Source: an alpha proteobacterium L41A (GTDB lineage: Bacteria > Pseudomonadota > Alphaproteobacteria > Caulobacterales > Caulobacteraceae). Taken from it: 64,000 nucleotides of DNA. Of this stretch, positions 19,270 to 28,843 are shown piece by piece (the first letter of the stretch is position 1; each line of letters begins with the position of its first letter). The stretch covers positions 32,187 through 96,186 of the forward strand of contig AMYY01000010.1 in assembly GCA_000335735.1 (NCBI GenBank), in the 5' to 3' direction. The notes beneath the pieces are model-generated. The model saw only the letters and a list, made by a program, of their open reading frames with translations, had not been told where the DNA came from and did not search any database. A program made the translations under genes and the position numbers.

Positions 19270-20909
19270 CTGCCCTGCCCCTCGATCTTCCCACGGCGGA
19301 CGCCGCCCCCGCATTGGCGCACGATTGGTGGCGCGGCGCGGTGCTGTATCAGATCTATCCGCGCAGCTTCGCCGACTCCAACGACGACGGCGTGGGCGAT
19401 CTGAAGGGGATCACCCAGCACCTCGACCACGTCGCCTCTCTAGGCGTCGATGGCGTCTGGCTGTCACCCTTCTTCACGTCGCCGATGAAGGACTTCGGCT
19501 ACGACGTGTCGGACTATTGCGACGTCGATCCGATCTTCGGCACGTTGGCCGACTTCGACGCCCTGATCGCGCGCGCCCATGCCCTAGGGCTGAAGGTCGT
19601 CATCGATCAGGTGTTTTCTCACACCTCGGACGAACATCCTTGGTTCACCGACAGCCGCGCCAGCCGCAACGGCGAGCACGCCGACTGGTACGTCTGGGCC
19701 GACGCCAAGCCGGACGGCTCGCCGCCGTCGAACTGGCAGTCGGTGTTCGGCGGCCCGGCCTGGACCTGGGACGCGCGGCGCGGCCAGTACTACATGCACA
19801 ACTTCCTGACCTCGCAGCCGCAACTGAACGTCCGGAACCCGGCGGTTCAGGACGCCCTGATCGCAGCGGCGCGGTTCTGGCTGGACCGGGGGGTGGACGG
19901 CTTCCGTCTGGATGCGATCAACTTCGCCATCCACGATCCGTCCCTGCGCGACAATCCGCCGATCCAGGACGGCAAGAAGCGCACGCGGCCGTTCGATTTC
20001 CAGGACAAGATCTATAACCAGTCCCACCCGGACATCATCGGCTTCTTGAACCGCATCCGCGCCCTGACCGACAGCTATGAAGGCCGGTTCACGGTGGCGG
20101 AGGTCGGCGGCGATCACGCCGACCGCGAGATGAAGGAATTCACCGCCGGTAACGACCGTCTGCATTCGGCCTACGGCTTCCTCTATCTCTACGCCGATAC
20201 GCTGAAGAGCGAACTGATCGGCATCGGCGATGGGATGTGGCCGGATCAACAGGGCGAGGGCTGGCCGTCCTGGACCTTCTCCAATCACGATGCGCCGCGC
20301 GCGGTGTCGCGTTGGGCCCAGGGCCGGGACGAGAAGGCCTTCTCGGAAATGGCCTTGCTGCTGCTGATGTGCCTGCGCGGCAATGTCTTCGTCTATCAGG
20401 GCGAGGAGTTGGGCCTGCCTCAGGCCGAGGTGCCGTTCGAACGGCTGGTCGATCCCGAAGCCATCGCCAACTGGCCACAGACGCTGGGCCGCGACGGCGC
20501 CCGCACGCCGATCCCCTGGGTGGCCTCGGTGCCCAACGCCGGCTTCTCGACGGTCGAGCCCTGGCTGCCGGTCGACCCGCGCCATCTGGCGCTGTCCGTG
20601 GACGCGCAGGAGGCGGACCCGACTTCGATCCTGCATGCCGCGCGCCGCATCATCGCCCTGCGTCAGGCCCATCCGGCGCTGCGGACCGGCGGGCTAGAGA
20701 TCGAAAGCGCGGGCGACCTGGTGGTCTTCCGCAGGTTCGAACGGGCCGAGGGCGGCGAGCGTCTGCTGTGCGTGTTCAACCTCGGCTTCGAGACCGTGGA
20801 CTGGTCAACGCCTGCCGGCGCGCGCCGGATCGCGGCGGTCAACTGGACCGAAGCGGACGGATCGACGCTGAGGCCGCTGGCCGGCCTGATCTTCGCCGAC
20901 GCCGGATGA
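19266..20909 (+). CDS. GH13 alpha-glucosidase (oligo-alpha-glucosidase type)
   Basis: A 547-residue GH13 enzyme of the oligo-1,6-glucosidase/maltase group, starting with GTG and coupled to the upstream gene by a GTGA overlap. Motifs: QVFSHTSDEHPWF (region I), GFRLDAIN with nucleophile Asp216, AEVGG with acid/base Glu279 and SNHDAPR with Asp342. No signal peptide is visible, so it should act in the cytoplasm on maltose or short oligosaccharides brought in by the MFS transporters. Whether it prefers alpha-1,4 or alpha-1,6 bonds cannot be read safely. Confidence 0.92.
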   Translation: MTALPLDLPTADAAPALAHDWWRGAVLYQIYPRSFADSNDDGVGDLKGITQHLDHVASLGVDGVWLSPFFTSPMKDFGYDVSDYCDVDPIFGTLADFDALIARAHALGLKVVIDQVFSHTSDEHPWFTDSRASRNGEHADWYVWADAKPDGSPPSNWQSVFGGPAWTWDARRGQYYMHNFLTSQPQLNVRNPAVQDALIAAARFWLDRGVDGFRLDAINFAIHDPSLRDNPPIQDGKKRTRPFDFQDKIYNQSHPDIIGFLNRIRALTDSYEGRFTVAEVGGDHADREMKEFTAGNDRLHSAYGFLYLYADTLKSELIGIGDGMWPDQQGEGWPSWTFSNHDAPRAVSRWAQGRDEKAFSEMALLLLMCLRGNVFVYQGEELGLPQAEVPFERLVDPEAIANWPQTLGRDGARTPIPWVASVPNAGFSTVEPWLPVDPRHLALSVDAQEADPTSILHAARRIIALRQAHPALRTGGLEIESAGDLVVFRRFERAEGGERLLCVFNLGFETVDWSTPAGARRIAAVNWTEADGSTLRPLAGLIFADAG

Positions 20910-20914
20910 CGGGG

Positions 20915-21928
20915 TCAGCCGCCGCAGGTCTCGCGAACGATCAACTCGGTCGGAACGCGCTCGGAACGGCCTGCTGCGGCGCCGCCGTGATCCAGCAGTT
21001 TGGACACCATCAACCGGCCGGCCTTCATGGTGTCCTGAGCGATGGTGCTGAGCGCCGGGCGCGAGTAACGGCTGAACGGCACATTGTCGAAACCGATGAC
21101 CGAGACCTGGCCCGGCACCTCGACGCCGGCGTGCAACAAGGCGCGCACGGCGCCCAGCGCGATCTGGTCGGACGCAGCCACAACGCCATCGAAATCCAGG
21201 CCGCGTCGGATCAGGGCGTCCACGGCGGCCTCTGCGGATTCGACCTCGAAATGCGCGGGCACGATCAGGTCGGCGTCCACGTCCAGCCCGCTCTGGCTCA
21301 AGGCGTCCAGATAGCCGCGGTGACGCTGCATGGCCTCGGGCGGATCCAGATCGCCCAGGAAGACGATGCGCTTTCGCCCCAGCCGCGCCAGATGCAACGT
21401 CGCGCGGCGCCCGCCGGAGATGTTGTCCGAGCCGATGGAGCAATAGTCCTGATCGGGCAGTTCGGCGCCCCAGACGACAAAGCGATGGTCGGCGTCGACC
21501 AGACGGTTGAAGGCCGAATGCAGGCTGGATTGGCCCAGGAAGATCACGCCGTCTGCACGGCTGGTGTTCAGCGCGGCCGACAGCTCGTCATAGTTGGCGG
21601 GCGAGATATGGCTCATCAGCAAGTCGCAGCCGCGTTCGCGCGCCGCCTCGCCCACCCCGGCCAGAAGCTCCAGGAAGAAGGGGTCGCTGAGGCGGCCTTC
21701 GCGCCCCTGCGGACGCGGCACCACCAGGGCGATCGTGCCCTGGGCGCCGATCGGGCCGGCGGGCATGTGGCGGCGGAACGGGTAGTCGTGTTCCTTGGCC
21801 AGCTTCCAGATCGTCTGTTTGGTGCGATCGTTGACGGCGGGGCTGTCGTTCAGGGCGCGCGAGGCGGTGGCGATGGACACGCCGGCCAGGCGGGCGATGT
21901 CTTCCAGACGGGTTGTCTTGCGGCTCAA
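20915..21928 (-). CDS. LacI family transcriptional regulator of the glucan locus
   Basis: A 337-residue regulator: N-terminal HTH with hinge (LEDIARLAGVSIATASRALN, residues 8-27) and a periplasmic-binding-protein-like sugar domain. No ATG or GTG is available in frame; it starts with TTG 21928, with TGAGGA about nine bases upstream. It converges with the GH13 genes (5 bases between stops) and diverges from GH97. Its position in the middle of the locus suggests that it controls the surrounding genes through the TGCAAA sites, with maltose or glucose as likely effector. Confidence 0.9.
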   Translation of the reverse strand: MSRKTTRLEDIARLAGVSIATASRALNDSPAVNDRTKQTIWKLAKEHDYPFRRHMPAGPIGAQGTIALVVPRPQGREGRLSDPFFLELLAGVGEAARERGCDLLMSHISPANYDELSAALNTSRADGVIFLGQSSLHSAFNRLVDADHRFVVWGAELPDQDYCSIGSDNISGGRRATLHLARLGRKRIVFLGDLDPPEAMQRHRGYLDALSQSGLDVDADLIVPAHFEVESAEAAVDALIRRGLDFDGVVAASDQIALGAVRALLHAGVEVPGQVSVIGFDNVPFSRYSRPALSTIAQDTMKAGRLMVSKLLDHGGAAAGRSERVPTELIVRETCGG

Positions 21929-21960
21929 GGTCGCGGGTCCTCACAGCAGCTTGGTAAAGC

Positions 21961-21976
21961 TGCAAAATTTTCTGCA
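21961..21976. promoter_or_regulatory. Candidate LacI operator between lacI-type gene and GH97
   Basis: TGCAAAATTTTCTGCA lies between the divergent lacI and GH97 starts and is the closest match to the site at 17389-17402; each is followed by AAT. It could serve both autoregulation and control of the GH97-MFS-GH15 operon. Inferred from recurrence. Confidence 0.5.
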
Positions 21977-22031
21977 AATATTTCAGCCACCGTTCGCGGC
22001 GGTTGGCAAGAGGCGGCGTAACGGAGTTCCC

Positions 22032-24098
22032 ATGATGCAGCGCAGATCCTTCCTGGCCCTTGGCGGCGTGTCGATCCTTGCTCTGGGGGCGACGGGCGCG
22101 CGCGCCCAGACCGCGCCGAACCATGCCCGGGCGTCCTCGCCCGGCGGCGTGCTGACCGTCGAGGCCTTCACCGACAATGACGGGCGGCCGATGTATTCGG
22201 TGCTGCGTCAGGGCCGGGTCGTCGTGGCGCCGTCCAAGCTGGGTTTCCTGCTGACTGATGCGCCGGCCATCGAGCGCGGCCTGACCCTGACCGCAGGCCA
22301 GCCGATCGCGGTCGACGACACCTGGGAGCAGCCGTGGGGCGAGCGGCAGTTCATCCGCAACCACTACAACGAATGGCGCGTCGCCTATGCCGAGACCGGC
22401 GGCCTGCGACGCCGCGTGGACGTGGTCTTCCGCCTGTACGACGACGGTCTGGGCTTCCGCTATGAGTTCCCGCAGCAGGCTGGCCTGACGACCGTCCGCA
22501 TCGGATCGGAAATCACCGAGTTCAACCTAGCCGAAAACGGCGAGGCCCTGTGGTGCCCGGCCTGGGAATGGAACCGCGAGGAATATCTCTACAGCCGCAC
22601 GCCGATCGATGCGGTCGGCAGCGCCCAGACGCCGATGACGGTTCGGGGCCAGTCGGGTCTGCACGTCTCCATCCACGAGGCGGCCTGCATCGACTATGCG
22701 GGTATGAACCTGCGCCGGTCGGAGGAAACGAAGTTCCGCGCTCAACTGACGCCGGGCCTCACCAATGCGGCGGTGGTGCGCGAGGCGCCGTTCAACACGC
22801 CCTGGCGGACCCTGCAAATCTCCGACAGCGCCGCGGGCCTGCTGGATTCCAGCCTGACCCTGAACCTGAACGAGCCCAACACGCTAGGCGACGTCAGCTG
22901 GTTCAAGCCGATGAAATACGTCGGCGTCTGGTGGGAGATGCATCTGGACCTGAAGACCTGGAACTCCGGGCCCAAGCACGGCGCCACGACCGAGAATGCG
23001 ATCAACCACATCGACTTCGCCGCCAAACACGGCTTGGGTGGCGTTCTGGTTGAAGGCTGGAACAAGGGCTGGGACGGCCAGTGGTTCGCCAACGGCGCGG
23101 ACTTCAGCTTCACCGAGGCCTATCCCGATTTTGACATCGAAGCGGTCTGCGTCCACGCGCGGTCCAAGGGCGTGCAACTGATCGGCCACCACGAAACCGG
23201 CGGCAACGCCTTCCACTATGAGCAGCAGCTCGAACCGGCCATGGCTCTGTATGAACGCCTCGGCGTGCATTCGGTGAAGACGGGCTACGTCGCCGACGCG
23301 CAAGGCGCCCGCGTCGCCGGGCCGGACGGACAGATGGTCATGGCCTGGCACGAGAGCCAGGCGATGGCCCAGCACCACATGCGCGTGGTCGAAGCCGGCT
23401 ATCGCCACAAGGTCGCCATCAACGCTCACGAGCCGTTCAAGGACACCGGCCTTCGCCGCACCTATCCGAACATCATCAGCCGCGAGGGCCAGCGCGGGAT
23501 GGAATATTCGGCCTGGGGCAACCCCGGCAATCCGCCCGAGCATGAGCCGAACCTGGTCTTCACCCGCCTGCTGGCCGGGCCGATGGACTACACGCCCGGC
23601 ATCTTCGGCATGGAGACGCGCAGCCCCGGCGGCGTGCAAACCACCTGGGCCAAGCAGCTGGCGCTCTATGTCGTCATCTACAGCCCGATCCAGATGGCGG
23701 CGGACCTGTTGGTCAACTACGAGGCCAACCCCGGCCCGTTCCAGTTCATCAAGGACGTGCCGGTCGACTGGAGCGAGAGCCGCACGCTGGACGCCGCCAT
23801 GGGCGACTACGTCGTCACGGTTCGCAAGCAGCGCGGCACGGATGTCTGGGCCCTGGGCGCCGTGACCGATGAGCATCCGCGCGTGCTGAAGGCCCCGCTC
23901 GACTTCCTGGACGCCGGCCGTCGATATCGGGCCGAAATCTATCGCGACGGGCCCAACGCCGACTATCGCGGCAAGCGCGAGGACATCGTCATCGAGCAGC
24001 GCGAGGTGACGTCGTCTGACACCCTGACCCTGGCGCTGGCCCCCGGCGGCGGTCAGGCGATCCGGTTCGTGCCGGTCGGCCGGGCGCGACGCGGATGA
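22032..24098 (+). CDS. GH97 family alpha-glucosidase, exported
   Basis: A 688-residue GH97 enzyme (SusB-like). The N terminus has a twin-arginine-like signal (RRSFLALGG, then an Ala-rich segment to ARAQ), so it is probably exported folded to the periplasm. Family blocks in order: beta-sandwich N domain, HHETGGN, NAHEPFKDTGLRRTYPN, REGQRGMEYSAWG and PPEHEPN. The Glu-rich set fits the calcium-dependent inverting alpha-glucosidase subgroup rather than the retaining alpha-galactosidases (knowledge of the family, from memory). GGAG precedes the double ATG at 22032/22035. The stop overlaps the next gene by ATGA. Confidence 0.91.
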   Translation: MMQRRSFLALGGVSILALGATGARAQTAPNHARASSPGGVLTVEAFTDNDGRPMYSVLRQGRVVVAPSKLGFLLTDAPAIERGLTLTAGQPIAVDDTWEQPWGERQFIRNHYNEWRVAYAETGGLRRRVDVVFRLYDDGLGFRYEFPQQAGLTTVRIGSEITEFNLAENGEALWCPAWEWNREEYLYSRTPIDAVGSAQTPMTVRGQSGLHVSIHEAACIDYAGMNLRRSEETKFRAQLTPGLTNAAVVREAPFNTPWRTLQISDSAAGLLDSSLTLNLNEPNTLGDVSWFKPMKYVGVWWEMHLDLKTWNSGPKHGATTENAINHIDFAAKHGLGGVLVEGWNKGWDGQWFANGADFSFTEAYPDFDIEAVCVHARSKGVQLIGHHETGGNAFHYEQQLEPAMALYERLGVHSVKTGYVADAQGARVAGPDGQMVMAWHESQAMAQHHMRVVEAGYRHKVAINAHEPFKDTGLRRTYPNIISREGQRGMEYSAWGNPGNPPEHEPNLVFTRLLAGPMDYTPGIFGMETRSPGGVQTTWAKQLALYVVIYSPIQMAADLLVNYEANPGPFQFIKDVPVDWSESRTLDAAMGDYVVTVRKQRGTDVWALGAVTDEHPRVLKAPLDFLDAGRRYRAEIYRDGPNADYRGKREDIVIEQREVTSSDTLTLALAPGGGQAIRFVPVGRARRG

Positions 24099-25624
24099 CC
24101 CTGCTCCCGCACCGCCCGCGCCTGTCCGGCCTGGCGATCTGGAACATGTGCGTCGGCTTCTTCGGCATCCAGATCGGCTTCGGCCTGCAGAACGCCAACA
24201 CCAGCCGGATCTTCCAGACGCTAGGGGCCGAGGTCGACAGCCTGGCGATCCTGTGGATCGCCGCGCCGCTGACGGGCCTGTTGGTCCAACCGATCATCGG
24301 ACATTTCAGCGACAAGACCTGGACCCGGTTCGGCCGGCGTCGGCCCTATTTCCTGGTCGGGGCCATCGCCACCACCCTGGCCCTGATCGCTATGCCCAAC
24401 AGCCCCAGCCTGTGGTTCGCCGCGGCCATGCTGTGGATCATGGACGCCTCGATCAACATCACCATGGAGCCGTTCCGCGCCTTCGTCGGCGACAACCTGC
24501 CGGAGGAGCAGCGCACCGCCGGCTATGCGATGCAGAGCTTCTTCATCGGCGCAGGCGCGGTCTTCGCCTCGGTCCTGCCGTGGCTGTTGTCCAACGTCTT
24601 CGACATCGCCTCGACCGCCGAGGCGGGCGTGGTGCCCCTGTCGGTCAAGATCGCCTTCTACGTCGGCGCCGCCGGCCTGTTCTCGGCCGTGCTGTGGACG
24701 GTGCTGTCGACCAAGGAATACAGCCCTGAACAGATCGCGGCCTTCGAACGCGCTCGAGACGACGCGCCGGCCGCGCCCGTCGAGGTCGAAGCGCCGGCCC
24801 GCAGCGTCCAGGGCTGGATGACCTCGGGCCTAGTCTGCGCCGTGCTCGGCGGGCTGGGTTTCGTGCTGATCGGCGCGCTCGATCTGGAGAAGGAGCTGCT
24901 GATCCTGGCGGGCTTCGTCGCCGGGTTCGGCCTGCTCCAGATCGCCGTCGGCATGATGCAGCGTCGCCGCATCACCAACGCCGCGACCGAAATCCTGAAC
25001 GACATCTTCCGCATGCCCGAGACGATGCGCGGCTTGGCTGTGGTTCAGTTCTTCAGCTGGTTCGCCCTGTTCGCTATGTGGATCTACACCACCGCGGCCG
25101 TGACCCGCGTCCATTACGGCGCGACCGACACCACCTCGGCCGCCTACGCCACGGGCGCGGACTGGGTGGGGGTTTTGTTCGGGGTCTATAACGGCGTAGC
25201 GGCCCTGGCGGCCTTCACCCTGCCGGTAATGGCAAGACGGATCGGACGAAAGGCGACCCACGCGCTGATGCTGCTGCTTGGCGCAGCCGGTCTGTTCGGC
25301 GTCTTCGCGATCCGAGAGCCGGGCCTGTTGTGGCTGCCGATGATTGGCGTCGGCTTCGCCTGGGCGTCGATCGTCTCCATGCCCTACGCCATCCTGTCGG
25401 CGGCGGTGCCGGACCGAAAAATGGGCGTCTATATGGGCGTCTTCAACATCTTCATCGTCGTGCCCCAACTGCTGGCCGCGACGGTTCTGGGTCTGATCCT
25501 GAAGACCCTGTTCGATGGTCAGGCGATCTGGGCCCTGGTGCTGGGCGCCGTCTCCTTCGTCCTGGCGGCGATCAGCGCCCTGCTGGTCCGTGAACATTCC
25601 CCCGCCCCCACGCATAATCCGTGA
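24095..25624 (+). CDS. SLC45-like MFS transporter for maltose/alpha-glucosides
   Basis: A 509-residue transporter with 12 hydrophobic segments. The loop 2-3 signature GHFSDKTWTRFGRRRPYFLVG is the form seen in SLC45/sucrose-type and bacterial maltose MFS proteins. A hydrophilic loop (about 215-240) separates the two halves. Start codon lies in an ATGA overlap with GH97 and the GH15 gene follows after 12 bases, so the three form one operon. It should move disaccharide from periplasm to cytoplasm for the GH13 alpha-glucosidase. It is unrelated to the FHS transporter at the other end of the locus. Confidence 0.88.
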   Translation: MTLLPHRPRLSGLAIWNMCVGFFGIQIGFGLQNANTSRIFQTLGAEVDSLAILWIAAPLTGLLVQPIIGHFSDKTWTRFGRRRPYFLVGAIATTLALIAMPNSPSLWFAAAMLWIMDASINITMEPFRAFVGDNLPEEQRTAGYAMQSFFIGAGAVFASVLPWLLSNVFDIASTAEAGVVPLSVKIAFYVGAAGLFSAVLWTVLSTKEYSPEQIAAFERARDDAPAAPVEVEAPARSVQGWMTSGLVCAVLGGLGFVLIGALDLEKELLILAGFVAGFGLLQIAVGMMQRRRITNAATEILNDIFRMPETMRGLAVVQFFSWFALFAMWIYTTAAVTRVHYGATDTTSAAYATGADWVGVLFGVYNGVAALAAFTLPVMARRIGRKATHALMLLLGAAGLFGVFAIREPGLLWLPMIGVGFAWASIVSMPYAILSAAVPDRKMGVYMGVFNIFIVVPQLLAATVLGLILKTLFDGQAIWALVLGAVSFVLAAISALLVREHSPAPTHNP

Positions 25625-25636
25625 GAGGTTTTCCCC

Positions 25637-28009
25637 ATGCGTAATCTCAAAATCCTCTGCCTCGCCGGCGCCGCCGGCCTGGCCCTCGCTTCCGCCGCGA
25701 GCGCCCAATCGGGCGTCGCCCCCGGCGCGCCCGGCGCCCCGCCCGTCTGGTCCAGCGCGGCCAAGACCGGCGCAGGCGCCTCTTACGAGGCCTATGTCGA
25801 CGGCCAGTATCGTGACGGCGGCCCGACCGGCGCGGTGTCCAAGGTCTGGTATTCCATCGCCGACGGCGTCCTGACCGAGACCATGTATGGCCTGATCCAC
25901 GAGGCCCAGATCAAGGCCCTGCGCTTCGCCGGCGTGACCCAGGACGGCCTGGTCGTCGAAGGCGACGACACCACCAGCCGCACCGAATATCTGCACGTCG
26001 ACGCCCAGGGGCGTCCGCTGTCGCCGGCCTATCGCGTCACGACGCAGGACAAGAAAGGCCGCTTTGAGATCGAAAAGCAGATCTTCAGCGATCCCGACCG
26101 CAACGCCCTTGTGCTGCGCGTCACCATCACGGCGCAGAAGGGCGATGTGACGCCCTATCTGATGCTGGAGCCGCACATCGCGAATACCGGCGTCGACGAT
26201 CGCGGTCAGGTCACACGTGACGGCTTCCACGCCTGGGAGGGCGACACCCACCTGTTCCTGAAGCCCAGCGAAGCTTTCGAAAAGGCCAGCGTCGGCTTCG
26301 TCGGCGCCTCGGATGGTCTGACGGACCTGAAGGACGGCAAGCTGGACTGGACCTACGCCTCTACCGGCGACCAGGCCGGCAACACCATGATGACCGGCGC
26401 CCTGCCGCGCCTGCGCCAAAGCCGCCGGATCACGCGCGACTTCGTCATCGGCTTCGGCCACAGCGAGACCGAGGCACGCGCGGCCGCGGACGGTTCGTTC
26501 GCGACCGGTCTGGACGAGGTGCTGGCCCGCTTCAACGGCGAGGGTGAGCGCGTGGGCTGGGAGGATTATGTCGCCTCTCTCACCGAACTACCGCGCATCG
26601 CCGAACAGGCGACCGACGGCGGCAAGCTGGCCTACGCCTCGGCTCTGATGCTGAAGGTTCAGGAAGATCGCACTCATGCGGGCGCGCTGATCGCCTCGCT
26701 GTCCAATCCGTGGGGCGACACGGTGGACGCGTCGAAATCCTCGACCGGCTACAAGGCCGTCTGGCCGCGCGACTTCTATCAGGTGGCGATGGCTCTGGCG
26801 GCGCTGGGCGACAAAGAGACGCCGCTGGCGGCCTTCAACTATCTGCCTCAGGTCCAGGTCGGCCCGAACACGCCCGGCAACACCGGCGTCGGCGGCTGGT
26901 TCCTGCAGAAGACGCACGTGGACGGCGAGCTGGAGTGGGTCGCGGTCCAGCTGGACCAGACCGCCATGCCGATCATGCTCGGCTATCGTCTGTGGAAGCT
27001 GGGCTGGCTGTCGGACGCCCAGATGACCGAACACTATCGGTCCATGCTGAAGCCGGCCGCCGACTTCCTGGTCGACGGCGGCAAGATCGGGCTGATGTGG
27101 AATGACGCGGAGATCAAGCCGCCCTTCACCCAGCAGGAACGCTGGGAAGAGCAGCAGGGCTATTCGCCTTCCAGCACCGCCGCCGTGGTCGCGGGCCTGA
27201 CGGTCGCCGCCGAAATGGCGCGCGCCTCGGGCGACGCTGCCGGCGCGACGCGCTACCAGATCGCGGCCGACAGCTATGCGTCCAAGATCGAGGAGCGGAT
27301 GTTCACCACCAACGGCGACTTCGGCGACGGTCGCTACTTCATCCGCATCACCCAGAACGAGAACCCGAACGACAAGGCCCCGATCGGCGCCGCCAATGGC
27401 CAGATCGCGCCGGCGGAAGATCGTGTCGTTGACGGCGGCTTCCTGGAACTGGTGCGCTATGGCGTGCGCAAGGCCGACGATCCGCACATCCTGTCCACCC
27501 TGCCCGTCTATGACGATCAGTCGCTGGAGCCGCTCTATCGCGTCCGCTACGACTTCGGTCCCGAGGGCGACAAGACGCCGGGCTGGCGCCGTTATGGCGT
27601 CGACGGCTATGGCGAGGATCATCTGACGGGCGCCAACTATGGCGTCGGCGGGGAGATGAGCCCCGGTCAGCGCGGCCGGGTCTGGCCCTTCTTCACGGGC
27701 GAGCGCGGTCACTATGAGCTGGCTCGCGTCAGCGTGAACGGCGCCCCCTCGGCCGCCGACATCGCCGCCATCCGTCAGACCTATGTGCGCGGCATGGAGC
27801 GGTTCGCCGACGGCGGGCTGATGCTGGCCGAACAGGTGTGGGACGGGGTCGGAAACCCGACGGCCAAGGATTACGCCTTGGGTCAGAATACGGACTCGGC
27901 CACGCCGCTGGCCTGGACTCACGCGGAATATCTGAAGCTGCTGCGGTCGCTGGCCGACGGCAAGGTCTGGGACAGCTACGACCCCGTCCACGACCGCTAC
28001 GCCCGCTGA
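25637..28009 (+). CDS. GH15 glucan 1,4-alpha-glucosidase, secreted
   Basis: A 790-residue glucoamylase/glucodextranase-type enzyme. Signal peptide (cleavage near ASA-Q), an N-terminal beta-sandwich domain (about 25-290) and an (alpha/alpha)6 barrel. STGYKAVWPRDFYQ marks the substrate-binding start of the barrel, EEQQGYSPSS carries the probable general acid and THAEYLKL near the C terminus the probable base (assigned from memory of bacterial GH15 enzymes). It releases beta-glucose from non-reducing ends. Last gene of the GH97-MFS-GH15 operon, followed by a terminator. Confidence 0.92.
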   Translation: MRNLKILCLAGAAGLALASAASAQSGVAPGAPGAPPVWSSAAKTGAGASYEAYVDGQYRDGGPTGAVSKVWYSIADGVLTETMYGLIHEAQIKALRFAGVTQDGLVVEGDDTTSRTEYLHVDAQGRPLSPAYRVTTQDKKGRFEIEKQIFSDPDRNALVLRVTITAQKGDVTPYLMLEPHIANTGVDDRGQVTRDGFHAWEGDTHLFLKPSEAFEKASVGFVGASDGLTDLKDGKLDWTYASTGDQAGNTMMTGALPRLRQSRRITRDFVIGFGHSETEARAAADGSFATGLDEVLARFNGEGERVGWEDYVASLTELPRIAEQATDGGKLAYASALMLKVQEDRTHAGALIASLSNPWGDTVDASKSSTGYKAVWPRDFYQVAMALAALGDKETPLAAFNYLPQVQVGPNTPGNTGVGGWFLQKTHVDGELEWVAVQLDQTAMPIMLGYRLWKLGWLSDAQMTEHYRSMLKPAADFLVDGGKIGLMWNDAEIKPPFTQQERWEEQQGYSPSSTAAVVAGLTVAAEMARASGDAAGATRYQIAADSYASKIEERMFTTNGDFGDGRYFIRITQNENPNDKAPIGAANGQIAPAEDRVVDGGFLELVRYGVRKADDPHILSTLPVYDDQSLEPLYRVRYDFGPEGDKTPGWRRYGVDGYGEDHLTGANYGVGGEMSPGQRGRVWPFFTGERGHYELARVSVNGAPSAADIAAIRQTYVRGMERFADGGLMLAEQVWDGVGNPTAKDYALGQNTDSATPLAWTHAEYLKLLRSLADGKVWDSYDPVHDRYAR

Positions 28010-28015
28010 TACGAA

Positions 28016-28047
28016 AACGGCCCCGGAGATCGCTCTTCGGGGCCGTT
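28016..28047. terminator. Bidirectional terminator after GH15
   Basis: A 10-bp stem AACGGCCCCG (28016-28025 with 28038-28047), 12-base loop, between convergent GH15 and porin genes, with short U-tracts on both sides. Confidence 0.8.
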
Positions 28048-28068
28048 CTCATTTCGAACTGACGCGGC

Positions 28069-28773
28069 TCAGAAGGTGAGCTTCACAGCGCCGACGATGC
28101 GGTCTTCGGCGCCGGGCACGCCGTCCACGTCGGTGTCATGATAGCGGACATCGAGGCCCACCTTGTCGGTCAGGGCATAGCCGACGCCGACGTTCCAGGT
28201 GGTGTAGTCGTCGCTGACGTCGAGCCATTGCTTGCCGAGCGCGCCCGACACCGTCCACTTGGGCGCCGGCGAGAAGGCGGCGTTGACCTCGGCATAGGTC
28301 GCTTCCTTGTCCGCACCGAAGAAGTCGGGCGAGTAATAGACGGCCGCGCCAAAGGTGGCGGGACCGACCGCGCGCGAGGCCGCAGCCTTGAACTCGGCGT
28401 AGTTATAGTCCGCCCCGTCCGGCTCCCCGACATACAGATAGCCGATTGCGCCGAAATCGAGCGCGAAACCGCCGGCCTCGGTGCGATAGCCACCGTAGAG
28501 GTCGACTTCCGCGTCGGTGTCGTCGCCGAAGTCGACGTTGGAGGCCCAGGCTCCCGCATAGAAGCTGCCCGACGTCAGGTCGACGCCGCCTTGAATGGCG
28601 GGGTCTTCGCTGGTTTGGGTGAAGCCGCGGAACACGTAGTCGCTGACGACGCCGACGTTCCAGGCGACGTCGACGTCGACGTCGCTCTGAGCCGAGGCCG
28701 GCGCGGCGAGGCCGATCAGACCTGCGGTGAGAGTCGCGGCGACGGCGGCCGCGCGGATGGTGGTCTTCTTCAT
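28069..28773 (-). CDS. TorF family putative porin
   Basis: A 234-residue exported protein: signal peptide (MKKTTIRAAAVAATLTAGLI, cleavage after ASA) followed by alternating beta strands with the family start NVGVVSDYVFRGFTQTSEDPAIQGG and an aromatic C terminus (VKLTF), fitting a 12-strand-like outer-membrane barrel. It lies 70 bases downstream of amt on the same strand. In other proteobacteria this family sits next to PII/Amt genes, so it may let ammonium or small nitrogen compounds through the outer membrane. That role is inference. Confidence 0.85.
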   Translation of the reverse strand: MKKTTIRAAAVAATLTAGLIGLAAPASAQSDVDVDVAWNVGVVSDYVFRGFTQTSEDPAIQGGVDLTSGSFYAGAWASNVDFGDDTDAEVDLYGGYRTEAGGFALDFGAIGYLYVGEPDGADYNYAEFKAAASRAVGPATFGAAVYYSPDFFGADKEATYAEVNAAFSPAPKWTVSGALGKQWLDVSDDYTTWNVGVGYALTDKVGLDVRYHDTDVDGVPGAEDRIVGAVKLTF

Positions 28774-28843
28774 AGTCTATCCCCTTTTATTTTTGTTGGC
28801 CGAGAAAGGGCGCCGATTGGGAGCCGCGCCCGATACGCGGATT

